Position numbers and translations under genes: made by a program
Shown: in pieces, positions 45,892 through 57,388 of the stretch
How the letters are laid out: each line of letters begins with the position of its first letter
How positions within the stretch are numbered: the stretch's first letter is position 1
Assembly: GCA_022036555.1 (NCBI GenBank)
Contig: CM039137.1
Coordinates: 8,657,630 to 8,721,629 of the forward strand
Origin: Microstegium vimineum
Lineage: Eukaryota; Streptophyta; Magnoliopsida; Poales; Poaceae
Reading direction: 5' to 3'
Length of the DNA: 64,000 nt
The notes under the pieces: generated by a model
Told to the model about the DNA's origin: nothing
Database searches by the model: none
The model's input: only the letters and a program-made list of their open reading frames with translations

Positions 45892-47150
45892 GTGCTCGTC
45901 AACTTTCTCCGTGCGAATGCCGACGTGTTCGCGTGGAGTCCCTCGGATATGCTGGGCATTCCGAGGGAGGTCGCCGAGCACTCCTTGGACATCCGAGCCG
46001 GGTCCAAACCGGTGAAGCAACGCCTGCATCGCTTCGACGAGGAGAAGCGCAAGATCATCGGGGAGGAGGTCGACAAGCTTTTGAAGGCCGGATTCATCAA
46101 GGAGGTGCATCATCCCGAGTGGTTGGCTAATCCTGTGCTTGTAAAGAAAAAGAATGGGAAGGATAGGATGTGTGTAGACTACACTAGTCTAAATAAAGCA
46201 TGTCCCAAAGTTCCTTTCCCTTTACCACGTATCGATCAAATAGTAGATTCCACTGCGGGATGCGAAACCCTCTGCTTCCTTGATGCGTATTCTGGCTACC
46301 ACCAAATAAAGATGAAGGAGTCCGATCAGCTCGCGACTTCCTTCATCCCTCCCTTCGGCATGTTTTGCTACCTCACCATGCCCTTCGGCTTGCGAAACGC
46401 CGGGGCCACCTACCAGCGATGCATGCTCCACGTCTTCGGGAAACACATAGGGCCGACGGTCGAGGCCTATGTCGATGACATCGTGGTCAAGTCCAGAACC
46501 ATCAGAAACCTGGTCGGAGACCTCGAGATCGCGTTTGGGTGCCTCAGGGCTAATCGCATAAAACTGAACCCTGAGAAGTGTGTCTTCGGGGTCCCTCGAG
46601 GCATGCTCTTAGGGTACATAGTTTCCCAGCGCGGGATCAAGGCCAATCCCGAGAAGGTAACCGCCATCACGAGGATGGGCCCGATCAACGACCACAAGAG
46701 CGTGCAAAGGGTCACTGGGTGCCTCGCCGCCCTCAGTCGCTTTATCTCGAGGCTCGGAGAGAAGGCCCTACCCCTTTACCGCCTCCTGAAGAAGACGGAA
46801 CACTTCGCGTGGACCGCCGAAGCCGAGGAATCACTCTCGAGACTCAAGGCCTTGCTCACCTCGCCCCCGGTCTTGGTACCCCCGAGTCTGGCCGAGCCCC
46901 TCTTGCTCTATGTCGCAGCAACTACCCAGGTAGTCAGCGCGGTCATAGTAGTCGAGAGGGAGGAGGAAGGACACGCCCTGCCGGTTCAGAGGTCTGTCTA
47001 CTTCGTGAGCGAGGTCCTTTCCGAGACCAAGACGAGGTACCCCACATCCAGAAGCTGCTGTACGCGATCATCCTCACTCGGCGTAAGCTCAAGCACTATT
47101 TCCTGGGCCACCCGGTTACTGTGGTCTCATCTTTCCCCCTCGGAGAGATA
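45892..47150 (+). pseudogene. gypsy reverse transcriptase and RNase H
   Basis: RT copies element RNA into DNA. Motifs seen: FIKEVHHPEWLANPVLVKKK, RMCVDYTSLNKACPK, FLDAYSGYHQI, MPFGLRNAGATYQR, and the catalytic YVDD (46468-46479), then LNPEKCVFGV and GIKANPEK. The first RNase H follows (LLLYVAATTQVVSAVIVVER), and the frame is lost near 47045 within it; the continuation (IQKLLYAIILTRRKLKHYF) is one frame over. The RT catalytic core itself is intact. Confidence 0.88.
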
Positions 47151-47299
47151 ATCCAGAACCGGGAGGCGTCTGGAAGGATCGCCAAGTGGTCGGCCGAGCT
47201 CATGGGGGAGACTTTCTCCTACGCACCTCGGAAGGCCATCAATTCTCAGGTACTGGCAGATTTCGTTGCAGAATGGACCGACACCCAACTACCCCAGCG

Positions 47300-47690
47300 C
47301 AGGTTCAGAGCGAACTCTGGACCATATACTTCGACGGATCGTTGATGAAGATGGGAGCAGGCGCCAGATTGCTGTTCATATCACCCTCAGGGGTCCATAT
47401 GCGCTATGTCGTCCGCCTCTACTTCCCCGCCTCCAACAACGTCGCCGAATACGAGGCTCTCGTCAGCGGCCTGCGCATCGCCATCGAGCTTGGGGTTCGA
47501 CGCCTCGACGTGCGAGGGGACTCTCAGTTGGTGATTGACCAAGTGATGAAAGACTCGAGCTGCCACGACCCCAAGATGGAAGCCTACTGCAAGGAGGTCC
47601 GAAAACTCGAGGACAAGTTCTACGGCCTCGAGCTCAACCACGTAGCCCGTCGGTACAACAAAGCTGCCGACGAGCTGGCCAAAATCGCGT
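47300..47690 (+). pseudogene. Second (archaeal-type) RNase H of the Tat lineage
   Basis: After another frame change near 47300 a second RNase H domain reads WTIYFDGSLMKMGAGA, SNNVAEYEAL, LGVRRLDVRGDSQLVI and NKAADELAKIA. The Asp-Glu-Asp set (DGS, AEYEAL, GDSQL) is present, with a C-terminal DELA motif. A duplicated RNase H between RT and integrase characterises Tat-type gypsy elements. Confidence 0.8.
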
Positions 47691-47849
47691 CTACTCGAGG
47701 CACGGTCCCTCCCGACATCTTCTCGAGGGATCTGCACACGCCGTCCATCGACCTGGACTCGGGGACTCCCGCCCTCGAGCAAGGGGTCGACCCACCCCCT
47801 CGACCGATCCCCTCGAGCGGGGGAGAGGTCATGGAGATCGACGGGGCCG

Positions 47850-49116
47850 TCGCAGCGCCAACCCCTCCGATGGATTGGCGCGCGCCTTACCTCGAGTACC
47901 TGACACGAGGCAAACTCCCGGAAGACCGCACGGAAGCCCGTCGTGTAGCTCGACGTGCCAAAACCTACGTCTTGTACGGGGATGGCCGCGAACTATATCG
48001 ACGAAGCCCGTCGGGTGTACTTCAACGCTGCCTCACCCTTGAGGAGGGGAGGGCATTGCTGAAGGATCTACACTCGGGGGCTTGTGGCCACCACGCGGCG
48101 CCGAGAACGCTGGTAGGAAGCGCCTTTCGACAGGGCTTCTACTGGCCGACGGCCGTCAACGACGCCACCAAACTCGTTCGATCCTGCAAGGGATGCCAAT
48201 TCTACGCCAGGCAGACCGACCTACCCGCCCAAGCTCTTCAGATGATACCATAACTTGGTCGTTTGCAGTATGGGGGCTCGACATGGTCGGCCCCCTGAAA
48301 AGAACCAAGGGTGGGCACACTCACCTTCTTGTGGCTATTGACAAGTTCTCGAAGTGGATCGAGGCTCGACCCATCGCCAACATCCAGTCTTGACAAGCCG
48401 TGCTATTCTTCACCGACATCATCCACCGCTTCGGGGTCCCCAACGTCATCATCACCGACAACGGCACGCAGTTAACCGGCCAAAAGTTCCTGGACTTCTG
48501 TGACCATCACCACATCAGGGTGAATTGGTCTGCAGTTGCCCACCCACGAACTAACAGTCAGGTCGAGCGTGCCAATGGTATGGTTTTGCAGGGCCTCAAG
48601 CCAAGGATCTTCGATCGGCTGAACATGCATGGCAGGAGATGGGTCGATGAGCTGCCCGCTGTGCTATGGAGTCTCCGAACGACACCAAGTCGAGCCATGG
48701 GGTTCTCTCCGTTCTTCTTGGTCTATGGGTCCAAGGCCGTCCTCCCCACCGACCTCGAGTACGGGTCCCCTCGACTAAAAGCCTACAACGAGCAAGCCAA
48801 CACGGTAGCCCGAGAGGAGTCCCTCGACCAGCTCGAGGAAGCCGGAGACATGGCACTCTTCAAGTCGGCATGGTACCAGCAGACGTTGCGGCGCTACCAC
48901 GACAAAAACGTGCACAAAAGGGACCTCAACGTCGGCGACCTTGTTCTGCGCCGTCGACAAAGCAACAAGGGGCGTCACAAGTTGACACCACCTTGGGAGG
49001 GACCCTTCATCGTGGCAGAGGTGCTGAAGCCCGACACTTACAAACTGAAGAATGAGAAGGGCGAGATCTTCACCAACGCGTGGAACATCGAACAACTACG
49101 TCGCTTCTATCCCTGA
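47850..49116 (+). pseudogene. gypsy integrase
   Basis: Integrase inserts the cDNA into the genome. Seen: a zinc-binding HHCC region (HSGACGHHAAP ... CKGCQFYARQ, about 48072-48216); a frame change near 48245; the catalytic D in WGLDMVGPL; a TGA at 48391-48393 after ARPIANIQS; the second D in IITDNGTQLTG; and E in SQVERANG. The C-terminal part includes FFLVYGSKAVLP and a chromo-less tail with PPWEGPFIVAEVLKP, ending at 49114-49116. The catalytic triad is intact but the frame is broken twice. Confidence 0.85.
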
Positions 49117-49204
49117 GGCCCCAGGGCCTTGTACATTTTCGCATTTATGTACAAATCCTCGAATGAATAAAATATTCTCGAAACACATTTCACATTTGTT
49201 CGCA

Positions 49205-49905
49205 GCTCGAAGGTAGCCTCGACTTTGCCCCGACAAAGTCGAGCTCCCCTCGGGGGCTGATAGGAGGGCACCCCCCTCCTAAGCCCTCGAAAAACTCGAA
49301 CTTTTTTTCGAAACCCGACTCTCCCTCTCGATCTTTGCCTCGAGTACGCTTCATAACTAAGTAAAGGCGCCTCAAACTCCCTAAGGGTCGAGGGTGTCGT
49401 CGAGCCAGGGACCCACCTACGCCCCAGGGCTACGGTATCCCCGCTCGCCACCCCCCTTCCAGGGATACGAGCGTGCGTCGAACACTTAGTTCACAAGCGT
49501 CGACTCAGGCGAAGAAAAGCAGAGAGAGCTCGAGAAGTAGAAATAACGAGACACACCCGTTTACAGCACTAAGGTGGCCTCGACTTTGCCCCAGCAAAGT
49601 CGAGCCTCCCTCGGGGGCTAACAGGGGGGGCACCCCCTCCTAAGTCCCCAAAAAACTCGAACGTTTTTTCGAAACTCGACTCTCCCTCTCGTTCTTTCCC
49701 TCGAGTACGCTTCATAACTAAGCAAAGGCGCCTCGAACTCCCTAAGGGTCATGGGTGTCGTCGAGCCAGGGACTCACCTACGCCCCAGGGCTATAGTATC
49801 CCCGCTCGCCACCCCCTTCCAGGGATACGAGCGTGTGTCCAACACTTAGTTCATAGGCATCGACTCAGGCAAAGAAAGGCAGAAAGAGCTCGAAAAAACA
49901 AAAAT
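49205..49905. repeat. Tandem pair of about 360-bp units with hairpins
   Basis: Two similar units, from about 49210 and about 49570, lie between integrase and the antisense gene. Each starts with a perfect 10-bp stem, CTCGACTTTG/CAAAGTCGAG, around a 6-base loop (49218-49243 and 49579-49604), then CTCGGGGGCT, then an identical order of shared words ending near AACACTTAGTTCA. The sequence is noncoding. Confidence 0.8.
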
Positions 49906-50053
49906 AACTGTGTATCTCGATCAAAATGCTTTATACACAAAAAGCCCTCGGGGGCTTGGCATTGTATCAGTACAAGGGCCTAACTATTACATGGACCTTC
50001 TTGTCCAGATGTGGCTCGCAGGCCCGGGACTACTCGTCGACACCTTCCGAGGG

Positions 50054-53000
50054 CTACTCGGCGCCATCTCCGTCCACCGAGGGGATCACCTCGGGCTCGA
50101 AGAGCTTCGCCAGCTCGCCTCCGGGCACCTCCGCGAGATCCATCAACTCCTGGCACTTCGCGTCGTTCTCCTCCTCGGTCAGCCTCAGGTCGGTGGCGAA
50201 CCCGTCGACGACGAGGTTGAGGTCCACGTTGTAGAGCGAGTTGACGACTGCGAGGGCCCGCTTCACACCCACATGCAGGGCGGCACGGACGTTTTCCGTC
50301 ACCCCTGCGTCATAGAGTAGAAGCGGCACAGTAGGGAGTCCCCTCGAGCATCCCCCTCGACCTCCGGCTCCGGCTTGACCGAGAGGTCGTTGCAGAAAGT
50401 GTTGATGACGTCCGCGAGCTTCGCGTTGAGGTTCGCCTCAGTCCCAAGGAGGCCCTAGAGGTTGTTCAAGTCCTCGTGGGCACGGGCCTTATCCACTGCG
50501 AGCTCTACCAAAACAAGCACGCAACACGGTCAAAACCCAAAAGAGCAGGAAGAAGGGTCGAGACAGGACAAATTCTGCAACACTCTCGAAACACCCACCT
50601 TGGGCATGCGCGTCCAGGGTGGCGTAGGCCTGCTCGGTCTCCTTGAGCTGGCGGCGGACGTCGACAAGGTCGGAGGCCTGACCCTGACCTTGGCCTCGAG
50701 GCCCTTGATGGTTTTTCCCGCGTCATCGAGGGCCCTCTTCTGGTTCATCGCCACCACGCCCAGGGAGGTCGCGCGGGTCCGAGCCTTCTCCTCCAAGGCG
50801 GCCAGCGCGTTGCGCTCACAGGAGACGGCGTCGAGGTCTCCCCGGAGCCCTCAGATACCCTCGCTCGCCCGGGCCAGCTCCTCCTTCAGCCGGGCGGCCT
50901 CCTCCTCAGCCTTGCGCTTGGCCTCGAGGGCAGCGTCCCGCTCCTGCCCGACGGTGACGGAGGACTGAAGGGCGAGGTCGAGCTTCGTCTGCGCCGTCTG
51001 TAAGGTCGCCCAGGCTTCCTTCTGAACGGCCTCGTAGCCGGCCCTCATGTGGGCGACCTAGGATTCGGCATCCTCCCGGACGGCTGCCGCCTCAGCCCTC
51101 GCGCGGGTGGCCCCATCCTCCGCCCTATCCAGCGAGGCGCGAAGGGTCGAGAGTTGTCCCTGTACCGGAGAATATACTGGGACTTCTCGTAAGACCTCAC
51201 CCGCAGCGCCTGACGACGATAAAAGGGAAAACCATCAGCAAACAATGATCGGATATTCCAAGTAAAATCTAAGGGAGAACGAAACCCACCTCCATCCCCT
51301 GGCGTATGTCCATGGCGGCGACCTCCGTGGCGCGGCGTACCGAGTGCTCAAACCAGGCCCGATACTCCTTGACGTACTCCCACCGTCGGAGCTCGGCCTG
51401 GCCGTCAAGCGTAAGGAAGAGCCGCTCGGGGTCTTGAGGGTCCGCCAGTTCGAGAACCTCCTGGCCCCAGGCCATGCTGCGGGCGGTGATCCTCTCTTCG
51501 ACCGTCCGCGTGATGCCCTGGCGCACGGCGGCAGGACCCCGCGCAGCTCGACCTCCTCTCGCCAAGCAGAGAGGGGGGAGAGCTCCTCCGCCTGTCCTCT
51601 CCCGTCCTCAGGGCCACCCCGCGAGGACGTCGACGGACCCGCCGAGCTGTCGCCACCAGGCGAAGGAAACCCCGGCCAGTAAAATGGCCCTGCGCGGTGA
51701 AAGACTCGAAAAAGTTAGCACCCAACAATACAAACCCACTGCGTCTCGAGTAAGTCGAAGTATGGCTTACCTCGAGACAACGACCCCCCAGCCTCGAGGG
51801 GAGGCCGATCCACCCCCGACTCCGCCCGAGGGACCGCGACGGTGGTCGTCTCCGCCGAGCCCACCAGCTTGGCCACCATCTCGTCCACCTCGGCGGGGGT
51901 GGGCTCCATCAACATCCCGCCCTGCGCCGGCGCGGGCGTTGCGTCGGGCCGCTCGACCCGACCTTCCTCCTTGAGCCTCGGCGTCGACGAAGGGCCCTCG
52001 GGTGCGTCGGCAGTCGTGCCCTCACGCTCGAGCCGGAGTCGAGCCTCCAGCGCAGCTAGGCCCTCGGGCCAACGCCCCGGCGTTGGGTGAGCCGGAGCCT
52101 CCTCCTCGTTCACGGGGGCCTGGGTCCCGACCACCTCCACCACCTCGGCCGCAACCACCGTCGACGAAGGCCCTGCACCCCCAGGGGCGCCGGGTGCGGC
52201 TCCTTCCGACGGCCGCGCAGGCGCCGCGACCGTCGCTTCCGTGACCCCTGCAGGCAGACCCGTCTCCTCGGTCGTCTGAGCAGACACCGAGGCACCCCGC
52301 GCCGTCCCCCGCTCCATCGCCTCCCGGGCCTTGGCCGCCAATGCCGCCTCGGGGGTGAGCGTCGAAGAGGGCGGAGCAGCAGGGCCGGCCTCGGCGGCTG
52401 CCTGGACCGCGGCCCCCGCCTTCAGCTTCTTGGCAGGGGCAAAGGACGCGTCTCCCTGCGGGCGCTTCGACATGAGAAAGAGACCCGTGCGCAACGATGA
52501 GCACAGGTCATTATCAACAAAAAGAAAAATACAGACAACACCCTCGAAGGCGACTTACCCCCTTGGGGCCCGGCGTTTCTGTCCGGCAACCGTCGGGCTG
52601 GTCGAACTCTTGAGCACCGCCGCCCGGGGGTCGGGGGTCGAGGCGGTTCTCGGCGCCGTCTCCTGGGCAGGGGCCGGCGGCGCCACCGTCGTCCCCTTGC
52701 CGGTCTCCACCTGCGCCGATGGGCCCGACGCCCGTACGCTCGACGCGGCAGGCGTCGGGGGCTCGCTCAATCGACCCCCCGACGGGGATCGCGATGCCTG
52801 CCCGCGCGTCTGCCGCGGCACTTCATCCCGAGAGGCCACGGGGCGCTCCCCCTGTGGCCCAGCTTCGACGGTAGGGGCCGACCTCGAGGACGACCCCTCC
52901 CCTCCACCGGTTTCAACGGCCGCCTATTCAAGCGCCGTCTCCTCCTCCACATCGCTCCAGTTCACCTCCTCCTCGTCCTCCTCTTCTGAGGGCGACAACT

Positions 53001-54330
53001 CCTCGTCAAGGCTTTCCCGCCTCTGACGGGCCTAACGTTGCTCTCTCGCCTCTCTCTCCCGGGCCCTCTTGGACGTGGCCTTCTTGGCTTTGTCCTTGTC
53101 AGCCTTCTGCTTCTCCGCATGGAGGCGCCTCGCCTGCTTCGCGGCCCGGTCCTCCTTCACCGGCGGGGGCGAGGGTCGGAAGGACACATTCCCCTGCGGA
53201 ACGCGAGGCAGTTAGAACACAGGCAAAGAGGACGGAAAGGGCTGAGCGCGAGGACTCTAACAAGAGGAGAGGACCTTACCAGCTCAAAGAAGCCCTCATC
53301 CGGTTTCATGGGGATCTTCGCGACGTTCTTGGCGGCGAACGACCCCGCGAAGAAGCGGCGGACGCGGCGGACCACCCTATCCGGGGCCAGTTCGTCTTCG
53401 GCGAGGCGACAACCCGAGAGATCGACCCCCGGACCCATCTCGTCGATGCGGAGGGGTCGATCCATCAGTGGCACGACCCGCCGCCGGTGGAACGCCGACG
53501 CGGCGATCTCCGCCGTGAGCCCCTCCTCCTTCAGACGCCTGAGCGCGTCCAGCAAGTTATTGAGGCGGTCCTGCTTGTTCGTCGGGACGCCATATCCCCA
53601 GCAGTCGGGCTGGGCGTTGAGTGTCCTCCCGGTATACGCCGGGAGCAGGTCGTCGTCGTTCCTCAAGTAGAACCACCCGGAGTGCCATCCGGAGTGGCTC
53701 GAGGACAACTTCCTCGGGATCCAGCACCCCGGCCGCTTGACGAAGATGCAACAGCACCCGGCCCTGACCATCCGGCGGGTACCCTTGTCGACCGAGGCGT
53801 GGAAGATGCTGGCCTTGAAGAGGTGGAGCCACAACTCCCAGTGCGGCTCGATCCCCAGGTAGCCTTCGCACACCGCGGCGAAGACCGCCGCCTGGCAGAC
53901 GCCATTGGGGGTGAGGTGTTGGAGCTCCACGCCGTAGTGGTGGAGGAGCGCGCGCAGGAAGCAGCTGGGCGGGGCGCCTAGTCCCGCCCGGTGGAAAATC
54001 TCGAACGACACCACGTACCCCTCCGGCGGGTTGGGCTCGGCGTGGTCCGGCGCCGGAAGCAGCCACTCCGGCCTCTCCGCCATGGTAGCAGGCCGGAGAA
54101 GGCCACTCTCACCAACCCCGTCAGGTGCGAGGCGGTCACCGAGGAGGCGGGCCAGTCATCGGGGCCGACGAGGTCGAACTTGGCCATAGGGATGGTGGTT
54201 TGCTCGGACTTAGGGGCGGACGGTACGTTCCCTATCCCTCTCTTTCTCTCTCTCGCTTGCGCAGAGTTCCGGCTCGCGGGATGCCTAAGGCAGTAGCGGG
54301 GAGAAGGAGGCAAGGAAGACGAAGGCAAGG
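50054..54330 (-). pseudogene. Antisense gene of Tat/Retand type (putative gypsy-type transposon domain)
   Basis: This spliced gene runs opposite to gag-pol. Its best part (54083-about 53281) has PPEGYVVSFEIFHRAGLG, LLHHYGVELQHLTPNG, AVCEGYLGIEPHWELWLHLF, HSGWFYLRNDDDLLP, WGYGVP and FHRRRVVPLM. That is the putative gypsy-type transposon domain (Transposase_28 family) known from antisense frames of grass Tat elements. A donor GAGCTG|GTAAGG at about 53280 and an acceptor TTCCGCAG at about 53192 support splicing. Further 3' parts (52494-51715, 51565-51269, 51048-50851, 50796-50530, 50329-50054) are low-complexity, then coiled coil (EAKRKAEEEAARLKEELA), then a conserved-looking end with VNSLYNVDLNLVVDGF and LAKLFEPEVIPS. 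Upstream, MAKFDLVGPDDWPASSV (54186) is out of frame with the main exon by one base near 54105. Its role in the element is unknown. Confidence 0.75.
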
Positions 54331-54589
54331 AGGCGAGGAAGGCAAGTGTGCAGAAAGAACACCCAACTCCTCACCTTCGCTACTTATATGCGGGAGGCCA
54401 ACGGACGGATCCGACAGACAGGCAAGAGAATCTCCGCATTTAATTCGCCTGTACTCCCTTCCTCGTATTCCTCCAGGATAAGGCGTTCCGTCCCATCGTC
54501 GGGCTCTGCGCCGCACTCCGCCCTGCAACCGCCACTGTTGCGCCGAACGGACATCGCCTAAAAAGGCGCGCAGCCGGAAGCGTTATCTT

Positions 54590-55200
54590 CGAGGGTACGA
54601 AATCTTGAGGCAGCGAGAGCTGGCCCTCGAAAGAGGGTTCGACAGCTACCCTCGAGTACCCGAGGCCAGAAATGACCTCGGGTTAGGACTTCGGTCCACC
54701 CCAAAATCTCGAGGGGACAAAGGCCGGCCCACGAACGGGCTCGATAGCCCCCCTCGAGTACCCGAGGCCTGACGAGGCCTCGGGTCGTCGACTCCAGTTC
54801 ATTCCACGGCCTCGAAGGGATAAAGGTTGGCCCGTCCGTGGGGTCGACAGCCTCCCTCGAGAGCTCCAGCACAGGTATGTCCCCAAGTTCAATACAACAA
54901 TCACCTGCTTTTCCCCTCGGCGGTCCACAAGGCAGGACTCCTCCTCCTGAGGATAGCGTCGGATGACGAACCATCCGTCAAATCTTGAGGGAGTGAAGGC
55001 TGGCCCTTACATAGGGTTCGACAGCCGCCCTCGAGTACCTGAGGTCTGGAAGGACCCATGGTTAACGGACTCCAGTCCACCCCCAAATCTCAAGGGGGCG
55101 AAGGCTGGCTCCACGAACGGAGTTCGACAGCCACCCTCGAGTACGCGAGTCAGGGATGTCCCAGGGAGGCCAGGCGCGTGCCCCTAGCTCGAGAACGAAC
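54590..55200. repeat. Degenerate tandem array near the gypsy 3' end
   Basis: Units of about 105-125 bp repeat the order: GGCTGGCCC-type word, CGACAGCC-CCCTCGAGTA, CGAGG-CTG, ACTCCAGTCCACC, AATCTCGAGGG. Copies start near 54600, 54710, 54815, 54975 and 55085, and a further partial copy lies at about 55690-55750. Noncoding. Confidence 0.7.
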
Positions 55201-55848
55201 TCTCGAGGCTCCCTAGGACATATCCGAGGCATAACCTAGGAATACCTAAGGATCCCTCCGCTGGGAGGCATCGAGCCACCAACTCCTATCGAATGGGGTT
55301 GGCACCTTGGTAGTCCACATGGTCGTGCTTAGTAAGCCGTACGGCTTACTTAAAAATGAGAATGCCTCCGGGCCACTAGTCGACCCCTATCGAATGGGGC
55401 ACGTGTTCTCACTCGGATTTTTACCCGTACTGGGCACAATTTCTAATGGACTCATGCCCGAGAACAGCTCACCGAGGACTTCGGGCTCGTCCTAACGAGG
55501 ATAGCACGATGCTCTTCACCCCACAATCCGAACGAAAGGATCCGTGGGAAGGACGCTATGAGGTAGTGAAGGCCTAGCCATTCGAGGGCTCGAGGGCCCG
55601 ACTACGCACGGCACCCCTCGACGAAAGAGGGTCGAAAAACTCGTGACCTGGCAGACAGAGTCGACCTCTCGGGCGGGGCGCTCTGACTCCAGTTGTGCTC
55701 GAGGGAGCGAAGGCTGGCCCTCGGTAGGGTTCGTCAGCCGCCCTCGAACACTTCTCTTTTCAGGGAAAGGAATGGAATCGACCCCTCGACAGGGTGCCAT
55801 GCCTCCAGGTATCCTTAAAAAAAACCCTCGATACAACATATTATAGCT

Positions 55849-56040
55849 CCCAGAGGAGTTCTTAATCACTCCTCTGGGGCCTCGGGGGCTACCCCCGCGG
55901 GGTGCGCTCGCGCGCACCCCACGGAGAATCGAACCTCCACTAACCCTGCAGGCCAAGGACAAAACCTCCGAGTAATCCTTACTCCCTCCGAGAAAACGTG
56001 TATCATAGCCCCCAGAGGAGTTCTAAATCACTCCTCTGGG
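55849..56040. repeat. Paired perfect stem-loops before the 3' LTR
   Basis: The stem CCCAGAGGAGT/ACTCCTCTGGG with an 8-base loop occurs twice (55849-55878 and 56011-56040), each followed by CCTCGGGGGCTA. The second ends 14 bases before the 3' LTR, in the place where the polypurine tract should lie. Confidence 0.8.
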
Positions 56041-56054
56041 GCCTCGGGGGCTAT

Positions 56055-57383
56055 TGTCGGGTACGAAGGTAAGGGGTACCCTAAACCCTTCGATAAATTA
56101 ACGCTAAACATAGCAACTATTTTTAAGGCAGGGACCAGCCCAGTGCTCAGTAAGGCATGGCCCATCGCTCGAGGGCCCCCTCTACACCAGCTGTGGCAAC
56201 AAGTCACGGGCCGGCCCACCTCGACGCCGAATGACGGACGAGGGGTCGTTCGGACGACCCCCCGGCTCCTACCTCGACGAGAAATGACGGACCGAGGGGC
56301 GAGCGAACGACCCCCCGGCTCCTACCTCGACGATAAATGACGGACTGAGGGGGCGAGCGAACGACCCCCCCGGCTCCTACATCGACGAACGAAGGACGGA
56401 CGAGGGGTCGAACGAACGACCCCCCGACCTCTACCTCGACCTCTCCGACCCCGTCTCTGCTTCGACCCTACCTCGACGATGAGCGACGGACCAGGGGTCG
56501 AACGAACGACCCCCGGACGAGAGGCTCGATTAACCCAACTGCTCCCAGCATGGGTTAAAGTGAAACCACCTAACGACATGGGCGCTCGCGTCCGCTATCA
56601 AATCCGCCAACTCCCCGTCAAGTCCCCGATTCCTGTCAACTGTGCCGCCACTGTCGCCACTACGCGAGTACGGACTCCAGCAGTACCCCTCAGAAAGTGA
56701 ACAGTGCGACCATCGACGACAACTTCGGGAATGCGACAGAGCCACGCAGGGCTCAACCCCTCCCTCGACCGGGGGCTCGATCCCTCTCTCCAACAACTCC
56801 AGTATGGGGGCCGTCCCATCCGCCCCGTCCCGCTTCAGCCGTGGGATCCGTGCCCGTCTGCGGACGCTGTGCCACGGCGACTTCTACTGCCACCACGACC
56901 GGGGACGCCAGAAGGACGGGAAGGCCATGCCGGCACAGTGCTCAACGTCTCTCCGCCAACACTGTGCCTCGAACACGCTACCCATACTGCCACAGTTAGG
57001 GCCCTGTACCCTCGGACCTCCCCTTGGTCTATAAAAGGGGACGCCGAGGTAGAATAGAGGGGACCGACAGATCTCACTTTCACTGGCCGGCTCCGGAAAT
57101 CTCCGAGACTTCAGTTCAGACCCTCACTTTCCACGCATACACACCCTGCCACTCGATCGACCCCTCGGGTGGCAAACCCTGTGTAACACAGCTTGTACCC
57201 CCCTGTACGAGCACGTTTTGGGTGCGAGATAATACAAGTCATCCTCCCCCGCTGGACGTAGGGCCTTCTTTGCCCGAACCAGGATAAACCTTGTGTCCAT
57301 CTTGCATCACGTCTGAGAGAGGGAGCACGCGATATACAAATTTACTCGTTGGTGGACTTGACCCCCGGGTCATAACACCGACA
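56055..57383 (+). repeat. 3' LTR of the gypsy element
   Basis: This is collinear with the 5' LTR over its whole length, with scattered transitions and a few single-base C-run indels. TATA box at 57030-57037. It ends ACCGACA directly before the AAGTG target duplication. Confidence 0.95.
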
Positions 57384-57388
57384 AAGTG

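Larger units (their letters stand above)
41306..57383 (+). mobile_element. Ty3-gypsy retrotransposon, Tat/Retand-like, 16.1 kb
   Basis: The element is bounded by LTRs of 1330 bp (41306-42635) and 1329 bp (56055-57383), both starting TGTCGGGTA and ending ACCGACA. It is flanked by the 5-bp duplication AAGTG (41301-41305 and 57384-57388). The interior gives, on plus, gag, protease, reverse transcriptase, RNase H, a second RNase H and integrase. It then gives repeat-rich spacer and, on minus, a long antisense gene. RT before integrase marks the gypsy order; the extra RNase H and antisense gene mark the Tat group. By eye the LTRs differ at roughly 2-3 percent of positions, mostly transitions, so insertion is fairly recent (very roughly a million years at commonly used grass rates). 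Even so, gag and pol carry stops and frameshifts, so this copy is unlikely to be autonomous. Confidence 0.95.

Noticed and set aside
49107..49451. Minus-strand frame just after integrase as part of the antisense gene
   Set aside because: It lies in the tandem hairpin repeat and has no similarity to known antisense-gene parts, so the antisense gene is ended at 50054.
55905..55945. tRNA-like T-arm (minus strand GGTTCGATTCTCC) next to the gypsy 3' end
   Set aside because: The stem is only four pairs with an eight-base loop, and no anticodon arm or acceptor partner can be found.
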